DNA of 64,000 bases from an uncultured Helicobacter sp. (GCA_949287835.1 CASEHV010000002.1:1-64000), one strand, 5' to 3'. Shown: positions 25,783 through 34,624, counted from the first letter of the stretch. Numbers and translations: made by a program. The notes: generated from the letters alone by a model not told the origin.

Positions 25783-25811
25783 CATGCCTTAGCTTTATTT
25801 AAGGAATTTTT

Positions 25812-26318
25812 ATGAAAGTTTTGGTTATACAAGGACCTAATCTAAACATGCTAGGTCATAGGGACCCTAGACTTTATGGCACGATGACCTTAGAACAGAT
25901 TCATAGCAATATGAAAGCATTTGCCACACAGCAGAAAGCACCAAATGGCGAGGACTTGGAGCTTGAGTTTTTCCAAAGTAATTTTGAGGGCGAGATTATA
26001 GATAAATTGCAGGAATGCGTTGGTGGTGATTATGATGGTGTAATCATGAATCCGGGTGGATTATCTCATTCCTCCATATCTATAGCTGATGCCATTGTAG
26101 CCTCTGGTGTGCCTACCATAGAGGTACATTTGAGTAATATTCATGCACGAGAGCCAGAACGTAGAGTAAGTATGACTGCTGCAGTTAGTGTGGGAATCAT
26201 TTCTGGATTCGGACCACTTGGCTATCATCTAGCACTTATGGCTATTTTGAATGTCATAGTGGAACTCAAAATGTTAAAGCAACAACAAGCCGCACAACAA
26301 CCAGCAAATAATGCGTAG
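25812..26318 (+). CDS. aroQ: Type II 3-dehydroquinate dehydratase
   Basis: A 168-residue dodecameric dehydroquinase of the shikimate pathway. MKVLVIQGPNLNMLGHRDPR begins the protein, followed by the flexible lid with the catalytic Tyr in LYGTMTLEQI. The catalytic His is in VEVHLSNIHARE (printed as IEVHLSNIHARE), and the substrate Asn in MNPGGLSH. It is very close to the H. pylori enzyme. A Gln/Ala-rich tail (KQQQAAQQPANNA) extends past the conserved fold, as in H. pylori. The stop codon is part of a small hairpin with a T run. Confidence 0.96.
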   Translation: MKVLVIQGPNLNMLGHRDPRLYGTMTLEQIHSNMKAFATQQKAPNGEDLELEFFQSNFEGEIIDKLQECVGGDYDGVIMNPGGLSHSSISIADAIVASGVPTIEVHLSNIHAREPERRVSMTAAVSVGIISGFGPLGYHLALMAILNVIVELKMLKQQQAAQQPANNA

Positions 26319-26332
26319 TTTCTACGTTTTTT
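26314..26332 (+). terminator. Possible intrinsic terminator after aroQ
   Basis: A 5-bp stem CGTAG/CTACG with a TTT loop is followed by six T. The stem includes the aroQ stop codon. It is short, so strength is doubtful. Confidence 0.45.
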
Positions 26333-26347
26333 GCGAGTTAATCTGTT

Positions 26348-27645
26348 ATGAAAAATGTTAGGGAAAGATTTGATTCTCTAAAGCTAGATATTTCATGGTC
26401 TTTTTTAGATAAGTTACAGATTGACACAAATTATATTACACATGGCTACTATACCTATCCTGCTAAGTTTATACCACAACTTGCTAGGAGACTTATTTTA
26501 GAGTATAGTAAAGATGGTGATGTTGTGCTTGACCCATTTATGGGGAGTGGCACTGCTATGGTAGAGAGTCTTGTGAATACCAGGAAGTGTGTTTGCATTG
26601 ATATTAATGAAATAGCCTATCTTAGCACTAAAGTAAAAATTACTCCATTAGATATTGATTCTTTAGAAAAAGAATATTTTATATTACAAGAGAGTATATA
26701 TTATTTTGATAGCATGTTAGAATCTGAAAATCATATTGAGGCAGATGATATTCATGAAAGAATAGATTAATAGATTATTGGTTTAGACCTCAATCAAAAA
26801 TTACTCTATTGAAAATTTTAAGATGTATTAATAGTATAAAAAATCAAGATATAAAAAATTTTTTTCTACTTGCTTTTGCACAGATTCTGAAAACTTCGTC
26901 TATTTGGCTACAAAAAAGTATTAAGCCAACTAGAGATTATAATAAAAAAGAAGCAGATGTAAAAAAAAATATTTTTAAGACAATCAAGGAAAATGATAGA
27001 TAGACACAGAGAATTTTTATCACTTCTTTCGCAAGATATTATAGAAAACATAGATTCTTATGCAATTATACAATGCGGAGATTGTAGGCACTTAATGTTA
27101 GATGATAATAGTGTTTCTCTTGTTGTAACAAGTCCGCCGTATGTAACAAGCTATGAATATGCAGATTTACATCAGTTACCCGCTATTTGGTTTGGCTATT
27201 TAGAGAATCTTATGGACTTTAGAAAGAAGTTTATAGGTAGTAGTTTTCATTATATAGTGAAAGCAATATTGATTTGAAAAGCAATATTGCAGAAGAGATA
27301 ATACGGAGTCTAGGGGATTGCAAAAAAGCTAAGGAGGTAAGAAAATATTATTCAGACATGCTTGAGTCTTTTATGGAAATGAAAAGAGTATTAAAGAGTG
27401 GTGGCAAGTCTTGTATAGTTATAGGAAATACGCAGTTGAAAGGTGTTAATATTGCAAACGCAGAGGTATTTGTAGAGCAAATGCTAAATATAGGCTTTGT
27501 TGTGCATGATATTATTCATAGAGAGATTCCATCTAAGATGTTGCCATCTACACGAGATTCTAGCACAGGAAGATTTGCAAAAAAAGATGGCACAGATAAA
27601 CTTGCTTACCCCACAGAGTATATATTAATAATGGAAAAACAATGA
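26348..27645 (+). pseudogene. Type II DNA methyltransferase, broken by three short-repeat insertions
   Basis: Four frame-shifted pieces assemble into one 428-residue methyltransferase. Motif I is LDPFMGSGTAMVESL in the first piece; motif IV is VTSPPYVTSYEY in the third. The SPPY form points to N4-cytosine methylation, though some N6-adenine enzymes share it. The breaks are a tandem duplication of ATAGATTA (26762-26777), an A9 tract (26961-26969) where A8 restores frame, and a TATATA (27251-27256) where TATA restores frame. Removing these 11 bases gives an uninterrupted frame ending at 27645. It overlaps the endonuclease gene by four bases (ATGA), a typical restriction-modification operon. Confidence 0.85.
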
Positions 27646-28314
27646 CTATAAAAGATATTATAGAAATTTATGAATTAAAAAAGAAACTTTATGGCATAGA
27701 AACTTATAAATATATAAGTGAAATTTTTGCTGAAATAAAGGGATTGCATGAATCGTATGTAAAATCAAAAGGCATTAAAGATAGCGAACAATCCTGGAGG
27801 GCATTTAAAGGTAAAAATTTAGAAAAACTTATAATACATATAATATCAAATGAAGTAAGGGATATTGGACTTGAAATCGCGAATGGGAATACATTGGATA
27901 AAAAGAGGAATATTTCACATGATTTAGATCTTATTAAAAGAAGTTTGAGTATTAATTATGGTGAGTTTGGATTGCATTTACCAGATATTGACATTGTAAT
28001 TTAACCCTAAAACACTTAAGGTCATTGCAGTTTTATCTAGCAAGGTTACACTAAGAGAACGTATTGCCCAAACGGGATATTGGAAATTAAAGCTATTAGA
28101 ATCTGAGGCTACAAGACATATTAAGGTTTTCTTTATTACATTAGATGAAGACGGTACATTGTGCAGTAAATCTCCAGCTAAAAAGGGACGTGGCATAAGC
28201 GAAATTGATGCAGATGGATGCTATGTTTTAACAAGTCAAAACATTGAAACAAGCAGCGGTGTAAAATTATTCTCATGTTTTATAAAAGATTTAAAGGCTC
28301 TTAAACGAGATTAA
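27642..28314 (+). pseudogene. Type II restriction endonuclease, frameshifted (possibly BsaWI-like)
   Basis: The first piece (27642-28004) ends LHLPDIDIVI then stops. The second, in another frame (about 28003-28314), begins NPKTLKVIAVLSSKVTLRER and continues IAQTGYWKLKLL to a stop at 28314. With one T fewer at 28000-28002 the two join as DIDIVINPKTLKVIAVLSSK, a likely PD...(S/E)xK nuclease core; a net gain of two T would also join them. The joined protein would be about 223 residues. The style of the motif recalls the BsaWI family, from memory only. The 3' end overlaps the convergent proS by 24 bases. Confidence 0.75.
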
Positions 28315-30024
28315 TATCTCACTAACACCCCCACACTCCACTTCTCTTTTCTCTAACCCATCTCGCTTTATTAGCTCCACCATGCCCTCATCTAGCCTTT
28401 TACCAACAATTAAGGCATACTTAAATCCTATTAACTCGAAATCTTTAATCTTCACGCCAAATCGCTCGTTTCTATCATCTAAGATTACTTCTATACCCAT
28501 ATCTAAGCATTGTTTGTAGAGATTTGTAGCAAACTCTACTTGCTTTTCATCTTTCATATTTGAAATAATAATATCCAGCTTAAATGGCGATACACTCCCC
28601 CATATACAGCCTCTCTCATCACTTTTCTGCTCTAGTATTGCACTAAGAAGGCGCGTTACCCCAATGCCATAGCAGCCCATGATAAAAGGCATCTCACGAC
28701 CATTAGAATCCAAAAATGTAGCCTCCATAGGCTTAGAGTATTTATCTCCTAGCTTAAAGATATGTCCTATCTCGATACCCTTTTTATATTGCAATTCCCC
28801 TCCGCATTTCACACAGCAATCCCCCTCTTGGACTTCTAGCAAATCCTCATATATCACATCATCAAACTCAACTAGATTCACACCTACATAATGATACCCA
28901 CTCTCATTTGCACCACATATCAAATCCTCAGCATTTTCTAGCTCTAAATCAAATATAATAAAGCGCGAATTTGTCAAAGCACGTAAATGAATGGGACCAA
29001 TAGAGCCTTGCGGCAATCCATACTTCTCCAAAAAGTCGCCATCAGCACTCTCAATCTCAAGCACATCAAAATCTATCTTACGCACCGCATTAAGCGCCTT
29101 TGTAGATTCCAGCTTATCATTGCCACGCAGGAAAAATATCGCAATCTCATTTCTATCCTTAAAGATGACACGATATACGACTGCCTTAATCAAGAAAAAC
29201 TCATTTACCTTAAAGAACGCACTTAAATCATCGATACTCCTAACTCCTGGTGTCTCAAACTTATAATACGCCCTACTAGCCTGTGGCGGCACATCATCAC
29301 ATTCGCGTTTTTTTCGCCTTGCTGCCTCGATATTTGAGGCATATTCGCATTCCTTGCACACCACAAGCACATCTTCACCGCACTCCGCCAATGCCATAAA
29401 CTCGCGACTTCCGCTACCGCCGATAGCCCCAGAATCTGCCTCTACGATTCTAAAATCAAGATTCAAAGCTTTAAATATATTACTATAAGTTTCTTTCATA
29501 TTTAAAAACTCTTTATCTAAGCATTCATAGCTTTCATGAAAGCTATATGCATCTTTCATGATAAACTCTTTGGTGCGTAGAAGTCCAAATCTAGGTCTCA
29601 TCTCATCGCGAAACTTTAGATGCATCTGGTAGAGGTTTATGGGTAGCTGCTTGTAGCTTGAAATATAGCTACTGGCAATCTGCGTTACGCATTCCTCATG
29701 TGTGGGACCTAGCACATATTCGGCATTTTTCCTATCCTTAAATATCGCAAGCTCTCCATACTGCTCATATCGTCCGCTTTTCTGCCAAAGTGGTGCGGGT
29801 GTGAGGAAGCCCATTGTGATTTCAAGCGCCCCGCTTTTATTCATCTCATTTCTAATAATACGTCTTATTTTTTCTAAAACAATATTCCCAAGCGGTAGGA
29901 AATTATAGATTCCACTGCCGATTTGATGTATGAAGCCACCCCGCACGAGATAGGCATGACTTTTTAGCACCGCATCTTTTGGCGCCTCCTTTAAGGTTGG
30001 CATAAAAAACGAACTCATTTTCAT
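28291..30024 (-). CDS. proS: Prolyl-tRNA synthetase (bacterial type)
   Basis: A 577-residue class II synthetase. Motif 1 lies in the first 70 residues (HQIGSGIYNFLPLGNIVLEK), motif 2 is FRDEMRPRFGLLRTKEFIMKD, and motif 3 is GCYGIGVTRLLSAILEQ. Between motifs 2 and 3 sits the roughly 180-residue editing insertion that clears Ala-tRNA-Pro. The C-terminal anticodon-binding domain starts near residue 480. A TATAAT on the minus strand lies about 34 bases upstream of the ATG. It converges on the dead restriction gene, overlapping it slightly. Confidence 0.95.
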   Translation of the reverse strand: MKMSSFFMPTLKEAPKDAVLKSHAYLVRGGFIHQIGSGIYNFLPLGNIVLEKIRRIIRNEMNKSGALEITMGFLTPAPLWQKSGRYEQYGELAIFKDRKNAEYVLGPTHEECVTQIASSYISSYKQLPINLYQMHLKFRDEMRPRFGLLRTKEFIMKDAYSFHESYECLDKEFLNMKETYSNIFKALNLDFRIVEADSGAIGGSGSREFMALAECGEDVLVVCKECEYASNIEAARRKKRECDDVPPQASRAYYKFETPGVRSIDDLSAFFKVNEFFLIKAVVYRVIFKDRNEIAIFFLRGNDKLESTKALNAVRKIDFDVLEIESADGDFLEKYGLPQGSIGPIHLRALTNSRFIIFDLELENAEDLICGANESGYHYVGVNLVEFDDVIYEDLLEVQEGDCCVKCGGELQYKKGIEIGHIFKLGDKYSKPMEATFLDSNGREMPFIMGCYGIGVTRLLSAILEQKSDERGCIWGSVSPFKLDIIISNMKDEKQVEFATNLYKQCLDMGIEVILDDRNERFGVKIKDFELIGFKYALIVGKRLDEGMVELIKRDGLEKREVECGGVSEILISFKSL

Positions 30025-30057
30025 TACTTGCCCTTTGTGTAGAGATTGTTTGGGATT

Positions 30058-30063
30058 ATTATA
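30058..30063 (-). promoter_or_regulatory. -10 box of proS
   Basis: TATAAT reads on the minus strand, 33 bases from the proS ATG. AAAGGG follows as the ribosome site. Confidence 0.6.
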
Positions 30064-30115
30064 ATATATTTTTGTTTTGTGTAAATTTTTAAGTTTTGTT
30101 TAACTTGTAATTTTG

Positions 30116-30121
30116 TATAAT
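30116..30121 (+). promoter_or_regulatory. -10 box of the barrel/C39 peptidase operon
   Basis: TATAAT lies 30 bases upstream of the ATG at 30152. It also shows that a longer in-frame TTG start at 30113 would begin upstream of the transcript. Confidence 0.6.
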
Positions 30122-30151
30122 TCTTCGAATCACAAATATTTAGGCTTTTTA

Positions 30152-31024
30152 ATGAGATTAGTTATTTTTAGTGTTGTTATATCCTGTTTTGTTATTGCAA
30201 AACCTGTAAATATAGATGAGATTCTAACAAAAGACAAGCAGTTTAGAATCCTCCCTTCATTTTCATATATTAATGTGAATATAAAAAATCCTCTTTTAAC
30301 TCAAGTTAGCGTTCAGAGTAATGGCATGATGGTGAATGTCCCGTTTGCCTCAAGTAGAAGTGTCAATCAGGATAATCTATATTTTTCCATAGGTGCTAGA
30401 TACGGCTTGAATCAAAGAGTAGAGATTTTTAGCTCTTTAGGTGCATTTTGGCAGCACAATCGTATTACAGATGATTTATCAAGAAATATGAGTGCTAATA
30501 GTAATTTTGCTTTTAACACTTGGAATCTAGGTGCTTTAGTAATGGTAAAAAATGAGACTAAAACACCTTCATTATTCATAGGATCTAGTGTGGATATATT
30601 GCAAAATTCCTCTCTTAACAATAAAGACTCTCTGCAGTATTTTAAAAGATTCTCTATTTTAGCCACAAGTTTTTATAGCGTTGATCCCATTGTGTTTTTA
30701 CTGCAAGCTGGATTCCAATTAAATTTGGCGAACAAAGTAGATTCTACATGGATTGATAGCGGCGAGATTTTTACTCTAAATCCCATGATTTATTTTGCGG
30801 TAAATCCTTACATATCACTTAATTTTGGCTTACGATATAGCTATAAAACTAGAGACTATGTAAATGGCAGGGCGGTTGTTGCTTCTACTTCGTCAATATC
30901 ATATCTGTTTGGTTTAGCCTATGAGGTAAAACCAAAGCTAATATTTTTCGCCGATGTAGAACGTCTAAATAGTATCGATTATGATAGCAATACTATTAAT
31001 TTCTCACTCTTGTATAGAATATAG
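30152..31024 (+). CDS. Predicted outer-membrane beta-barrel protein (C39 locus)
   Basis: The 290-residue protein starts MRLVIFSVVISCFVIAKPV, a signal peptide with likely cleavage after IA. The rest consists of alternating amphipathic strands (FRILPSFSYINVNIK, NLYFSIGARYGLNQRVEIFS, YISLNFGLRYSYKTR) and ends in a strand closing INFSLLYRI. That architecture indicates a roughly 10-14 strand barrel similar to transporter-like outer-membrane proteins. I cannot name a family with certainty. It is two bases upstream of the C39 peptidase gene and surely co-transcribed with it, suggesting a shared export or maturation role. Confidence 0.72.
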   Translation: MRLVIFSVVISCFVIAKPVNIDEILTKDKQFRILPSFSYINVNIKNPLLTQVSVQSNGMMVNVPFASSRSVNQDNLYFSIGARYGLNQRVEIFSSLGAFWQHNRITDDLSRNMSANSNFAFNTWNLGALVMVKNETKTPSLFIGSSVDILQNSSLNNKDSLQYFKRFSILATSFYSVDPIVFLLQAGFQLNLANKVDSTWIDSGEIFTLNPMIYFAVNPYISLNFGLRYSYKTRDYVNGRAVVASTSSISYLFGLAYEVKPKLIFFADVERLNSIDYDSNTINFSLLYRI

Positions 31025-31026
31025 CC

Positions 31027-31710
31027 ATGATTAGAATTATTTTTTTACTCTCACTTATGCCTTTTATGTTTGCAGCGGTTATTAAAAATGGAGATGTCAT
31101 TGTAGAGAAAAAGTTTTTATCATGGAGTGAGTTAAGAGATGTGGGTGTCGTAAAGCAGGAATATGATTATAGCTGTGGGAGTGCATCCTTATCTACGATA
31201 TTAAAATACTATTATGGACTTCATATAGGGGAAAAAGAAGTGCTAGATGATATATTGTCATCTAAGGGTGTAGATTTGAGTAAAAAGTCGCAGATAGAGC
31301 AGGATTTGGCATTAAAGAAGCAGATTGATATATCTTTTTTGGATTTATCGGATTATGTTAGCAAAAAGGGGTTTAGAAGTCTAGGTCTAGCGCTGGATTT
31401 AGAGACTTTATCTAAGCTAAAAATACCTGTTATTGTATATGTAAAGGTAAGAGATAATGAGCATTTCACCGTTTATAAAGGCATGGATTCCCATTATGTT
31501 TATTTAGCTGACCCAAGCTTTGGAAATATAAAAGTAAGTATCTCTAAGTTTCAAGAGATGTTTTATCAAAGAGATAATCTCAATCACCCTGGCAAGATTC
31601 TAGCAATTCTTCCAGACAGTACATATACTAATATACAACAAGATTTTATGAATGTAAAGTTTAATGCGAGATTCTTTGATGATATTATCAAGGAAAAAAG
31701 CATTAAATAG
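31027..31710 (+). CDS. Periplasmic C39-family cysteine peptidase
   Basis: A 227-residue protein with a signal peptide (MIRIIFLLSLMPFMFAAVI), so it works in the periplasm instead of as the N-terminal domain of an ABC exporter. The C39 fold is clear: catalytic Cys in KQEYDYSCGSASLSTIL, catalytic His in DNEHFTVYKG, and Asp in YLADPSFGNIKVS. C39 enzymes cut bacteriocin precursors after double-glycine leaders. The following gene encodes an exported peptide with such a leader-like segment, making it the obvious substrate candidate. Its start is two bases after the stop of the barrel gene. Confidence 0.85.
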   Translation: MIRIIFLLSLMPFMFAAVIKNGDVIVEKKFLSWSELRDVGVVKQEYDYSCGSASLSTILKYYYGLHIGEKEVLDDILSSKGVDLSKKSQIEQDLALKKQIDISFLDLSDYVSKKGFRSLGLALDLETLSKLKIPVIVYVKVRDNEHFTVYKGMDSHYVYLADPSFGNIKVSISKFQEMFYQRDNLNHPGKILAILPDSTYTNIQQDFMNVKFNARFFDDIIKEKSIK

Positions 31711-31726
31711 CTTATTTTAGTAAAAG

Positions 31727-31762
31727 TTTTTATCATATATATATATATATATATGATAAAAA
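31727..31762. repeat. 36-base perfect palindrome with (AT)10 core
   Basis: TTTTTATC-(AT)10-GATAAAAA is an exact palindrome starting 17 bases after the C39 gene stop. It could form an 18-bp stem and end the upstream transcript, but no T run follows it, so it is not a classical terminator. The (AT)10 core may change length by slippage, 23 bases upstream of the -35 box of the peptide gene. Confidence 0.7.
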
Positions 31763-31785
31763 TGCTTAATATACGCTAATTTTAC

Positions 31786-31814
31786 TTGACAAACATTATT
31801 GTTTTGTATATAAT
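31786..31814 (+). promoter_or_regulatory. Perfect consensus sigma-70 promoter of the peptide gene
   Basis: TTGACA (31786-31791) and TATAAT (31809-31814) are separated by exactly 17 bases. Helicobacter promoters usually have a good -10 but a poor -35, so a full consensus is unusual here and predicts strong expression. The ATG of the peptide gene is 27 bases downstream, after AGGAGAG. Confidence 0.85.
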
Positions 31815-31841
31815 ACATGTGTTTTTTTACAGGAGAGTTTT

Positions 31842-32117
31842 ATGAATTCGTTTAAAATGTTGGGTTCTGTAGTTGTTTGTTCCGCTCTATGTTTTGCTAC
31901 TCTAAATGCAAACACCATAAGCAAGAGCGATGCAGATTTGTTGTTTAGCAATGTTGATGCAAAGAAAGTAGCAGTTATTGACAATGCTGAGATGAAAAAT
32001 ACAAAAGGCGAGTCTTTTCTAGGTCTTGCTATTGTGGCTGGTGTTACTTGGCTTGGCACTTGTTTTTTTGGCGAATGTAGTGTTGATGTTGATTTGGATA
32101 TTAGATTGTCTTGGTAG
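31842..32117 (+). CDS. Small exported peptide precursor with double leader (bacteriocin-like)
   Basis: The 91-residue precursor has three visible parts. Residues 1-23 are a Sec signal peptide ending ATLNA. Residues 24-57 form a hydrophilic segment whose end (VAVIDNAEMKNTKGE) resembles double-glycine bacteriocin leaders, with the final pair GE here. Residues 58-91 are a hydrophobic core beginning SFLGLAIVAGVTW, with two cysteines (GTCFFGEC) able to form a disulphide and an acidic tail ending RLSW. Candidate cleavage is near the KGE by the adjacent C39 peptidase; this is inference. AGGAGAG precedes the ATG and the promoter is perfect consensus. I know no named homologue. It could be an antimicrobial, a signal or a surface peptide. 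Confidence 0.72.
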   Translation: MNSFKMLGSVVVCSALCFATLNANTISKSDADLLFSNVDAKKVAVIDNAEMKNTKGESFLGLAIVAGVTWLGTCFFGECSVDVDLDIRLSW

Positions 32118-32169
32118 TAGTTTTGTGAATATTTAGATTTTATGATTTTAATTTTTGAGAGGTGTTTTT

Positions 32170-32919
32170 ATGAAAAAAGTTAGTGTATTAAAGGCATTTT
32201 TTATTAGCTCATTTGTTGCTGGTGCGTTGGCTTCTAGTGCGAGTGCTGCTTGTGTTGCTGATTTATGTAAGGTTGAGGGTGTTGGTATAGGTGGTGCGTG
32301 GATTGGTTACGACAAAAATGTCAATAATGAATCTGTAAGCTCTTGGGTCGGCTACATATCTACTACTGAGAAGCTTGTATATTGGAATAGAATGCAGTCT
32401 TCTTTTGATCTTAGACTGGGTCTTGGTCAGCAAAGCATCGCTAGTAAAACTCATACTAATTGGTTGTTACAGGGGACAGCTAGAGTTGGTGGAAATGTAG
32501 CTACTCCTACTATCCCTTTATTTATTAATATTTTTGGGGATGTTGATTCTAGTCTTGCAGGTATAAGCAGAACAAATATTTCTTTTGGTTTAGAGTTAGA
32601 GACAGAGGTTTCATTGGGTGCTGCTTCAATATTCCTTAGTGCTGGGTATGGTTTGACTAGACCTATATATGTAGGTGATTATGGCGATGGTCGTGAAGCT
32701 GTTGCTTCAAAAGCATTTGGCTCTGTTATAATAGCTAGTGCTGGTGTGGCATTTAATGTATTTTCCAACTATGAGCTTTTTGTAAAAGCTAGTGGTAGAT
32801 ATTATAATCTAAAGGGTGCTGGATATGACAATACATTCTACTATCCTAAGGCAAGTAATTTCACTGTCATGGCAGAGATTGGTCTTAGAGGCGTGAGTGG
32901 ATATACTAGGTCAAACTAA
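32170..32919 (+). CDS. Predicted outer-membrane beta-barrel protein
   Basis: A 249-residue protein with a clear signal peptide (MKKVSVLKAFFISSFVAGAL, cleavage after ASSASA). The mature protein opens with a cysteine pair (ACVADLCK) and Gly-rich strands, and alternating strands continue to the C-terminal FTVMAEIGLRGVSGY. This is the pattern of a small outer-membrane barrel. It follows the peptide gene by about 50 bases with no promoter visible between, so it is probably on the same strong transcript, which ends at the terminator at 32930. GAGAGGTG is the ribosome site for the ATG at 32170. It may be the receptor, exit pore or immunity partner of the peptide; none is shown. Confidence 0.7.
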   Translation: MKKVSVLKAFFISSFVAGALASSASAACVADLCKVEGVGIGGAWIGYDKNVNNESVSSWVGYISTTEKLVYWNRMQSSFDLRLGLGQQSIASKTHTNWLLQGTARVGGNVATPTIPLFINIFGDVDSSLAGISRTNISFGLELETEVSLGAASIFLSAGYGLTRPIYVGDYGDGREAVASKAFGSVIIASAGVAFNVFSNYELFVKASGRYYNLKGAGYDNTFYYPKASNFTVMAEIGLRGVSGYTRSN

Positions 32920-32929
32920 GAATCTTTAT

Positions 32930-32964
32930 ATACTAGACTTTCTATCTAATGTCTAGTATTTTTT
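32930..32964 (+). terminator. Rho-independent terminator of the peptide operon
   Basis: The perfect 9-bp stem ATACTAGAC/GTCTAGTAT (32930-32938 and 32951-32959) is followed by TTTTT. It closes the peptide/barrel transcript. It also covers the TTG at 32963 that would otherwise extend recN. Confidence 0.85.
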
Positions 32965-32998
32965 GCTTATATTAAAAGTGTTTAGATATAAATCACTT

Positions 32999-34582
32999 AT
33001 GATTGAGCATATATTAATTAGAGATTCCATTGCTTTCTCTAGCCTAGAGCTTGAGTTTTGCAGTGGATTTAATGTTATTAGCGGCGTTAGCGGTGCTGGG
33101 AAATCTGTATTGCTAGATTCTATCCTAGCGTTATTTGGGTTTAAAGAGGTATCAGCGAATTTACTTGAGGGCAGACTTAGCCTAGATTTTGCCATATTTG
33201 ACATAACACTAGAGGATTTTGGAATCCTCTATGAAAAAGACCTCCTAAATGAATGCGTCATTTCATCTATCAGACGTCAGAGTGTGCGTTATTTTATAAA
33301 CAATCAGTCTATATCAAAAAGAAAGCTATCCCAGATTACAACCCGTTTTGTAAAATTTGTTAGCATAAAAGAGGGCAATGAGCTAGATAGCGAATATATG
33401 TTAGACATATTAGATTCCATTTGTAGCGCTAAAAATAATACCGAGAATTTTAATGCTCTCTTACAATCTTATAGAGAAACTTTTCATAATTATAAAAAAG
33501 TCAATGCGACATTATCTAGTATGAGGGAATCTCAGAAAAATATAGCAAGTCTAAAAGACTTTGCAATGTTTGAGATAGAAAAAATTACAAAAATAAATCC
33601 ACAAATTGGCGAGTATGAAAAACTGCTAGAGGATAAAAGGAAATTAAGCAAAAAAGAGAAAATAATAGAGCATTCAAGCAGAGCATTTGCAGCACTTGAT
33701 AATCTTGAATGCGTTAGGAAAACTTTTGAACTTTTAGAGATTGATTCCTCCGCATTTTCTTCTTGCATAGAGGATACTTATGCCTTGCTAGAGCAGGGTA
33801 TTGAATCATTTTCAAATATAGACTTTGAGCCAGAGGAGTTGCTAGAACGTCTTAGCATACTTTCAGAGCTAAATAGACGTTATGGCAGTGAGGGTGAGGC
33901 GTTGGAATATTTAAGAGAGCAGCAAGAGAAACTAAAAGAGTATGAAAATATAGAGTTTGACATGGCAAATATAGAGCAGGAGGCTAGAGACTTAGAATCT
34001 AATCTCTTATTTTTAGCCAAAAAAATTACAAAAATAAGGCAGGATAACCTAGAAATTTTCATAGATTATTTAAATGATTTTGCCAAAGAATTGCGACTGC
34101 CACATATAACTTTGAATCTAGATTCTAAGGATATGGGTGATTTGGGCATGGATAGCCTTGAGATTTTTATGGATTCTAAGGATAAGTCTGTGCTATCTTC
34201 TGGAGAGTATAATCGTCTTAGACTCTGTATGCTATGTGCTGGTGTGAAGTCTTTAAAAAGTAACGGAGGGATTTTGATTTTAGATGAGATTGATGCCAAT
34301 CTTAGCGGAGAAGAGAGCTATGGCGTGGCAAGACTTCTAGCATTTTTATCTAAAAGTTATCAGATTTTTGCGATTTCCCATCAGCCTTTTATGCCACTTT
34401 TAAGCGATAATCATTATTTGGTTTATAAAGATATGGAGGGAAAAAGCCATGTGAAACTGCTAGATGAGGAAGGCAGAATTGCCGAGATTGCAAGGATTAT
34501 TAGCGGTTCTAATCTCAATGAGGACGCGATGCAGTATGCAAAGGCATTACTTAAAGGTATTTCCAATGAGAGTAGAATCTAA
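32999..34582 (+). CDS. recN: DNA repair ATPase RecN
   Basis: An SMC-like protein of 527 residues. The head opens MIEHILIRDSIAFSSLELEF with Walker A VISGVSGAGKSVLLDSI; two coiled-coil arms (about residues 140-370) surround the middle; the C-terminal half has the signature VLSSGEYNRLRLCML and Walker B ILILDEIDANLSG. RecN holds broken DNA ends together during recombination repair. The ATG at 32999 is preferred because an upstream TTG lies in a terminator. A clear ribosome site is not visible. polA follows after 42 bases. Confidence 0.92.
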   Translation: MIEHILIRDSIAFSSLELEFCSGFNVISGVSGAGKSVLLDSILALFGFKEVSANLLEGRLSLDFAIFDITLEDFGILYEKDLLNECVISSIRRQSVRYFINNQSISKRKLSQITTRFVKFVSIKEGNELDSEYMLDILDSICSAKNNTENFNALLQSYRETFHNYKKVNATLSSMRESQKNIASLKDFAMFEIEKITKINPQIGEYEKLLEDKRKLSKKEKIIEHSSRAFAALDNLECVRKTFELLEIDSSAFSSCIEDTYALLEQGIESFSNIDFEPEELLERLSILSELNRRYGSEGEALEYLREQQEKLKEYENIEFDMANIEQEARDLESNLLFLAKKITKIRQDNLEIFIDYLNDFAKELRLPHITLNLDSKDMGDLGMDSLEIFMDSKDKSVLSSGEYNRLRLCMLCAGVKSLKSNGGILILDEIDANLSGEESYGVARLLAFLSKSYQIFAISHQPFMPLLSDNHYLVYKDMEGKSHVKLLDEEGRIAEIARIISGSNLNEDAMQYAKALLKGISNESRI

Positions 34583-34624
34583 CAAATCAAGGATAGTAAC
34601 AACCCAAAAATCACAGGAGTCAGT

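Noticed and set aside
28987-29266. Plus-strand frames opposite proS
   Set aside because: Antisense shadows within a well-conserved synthetase.
30113-30151. N-terminal extension of the barrel protein to a TTG at 30113
   Set aside because: The TTG is part of TTGTATAAT, the promoter -10 region, and the signal peptide starts at 30152.
32963-32998. N-terminal extension of recN
   Set aside because: It begins inside a terminator hairpin tail; RecN proteins start near the chosen Met.
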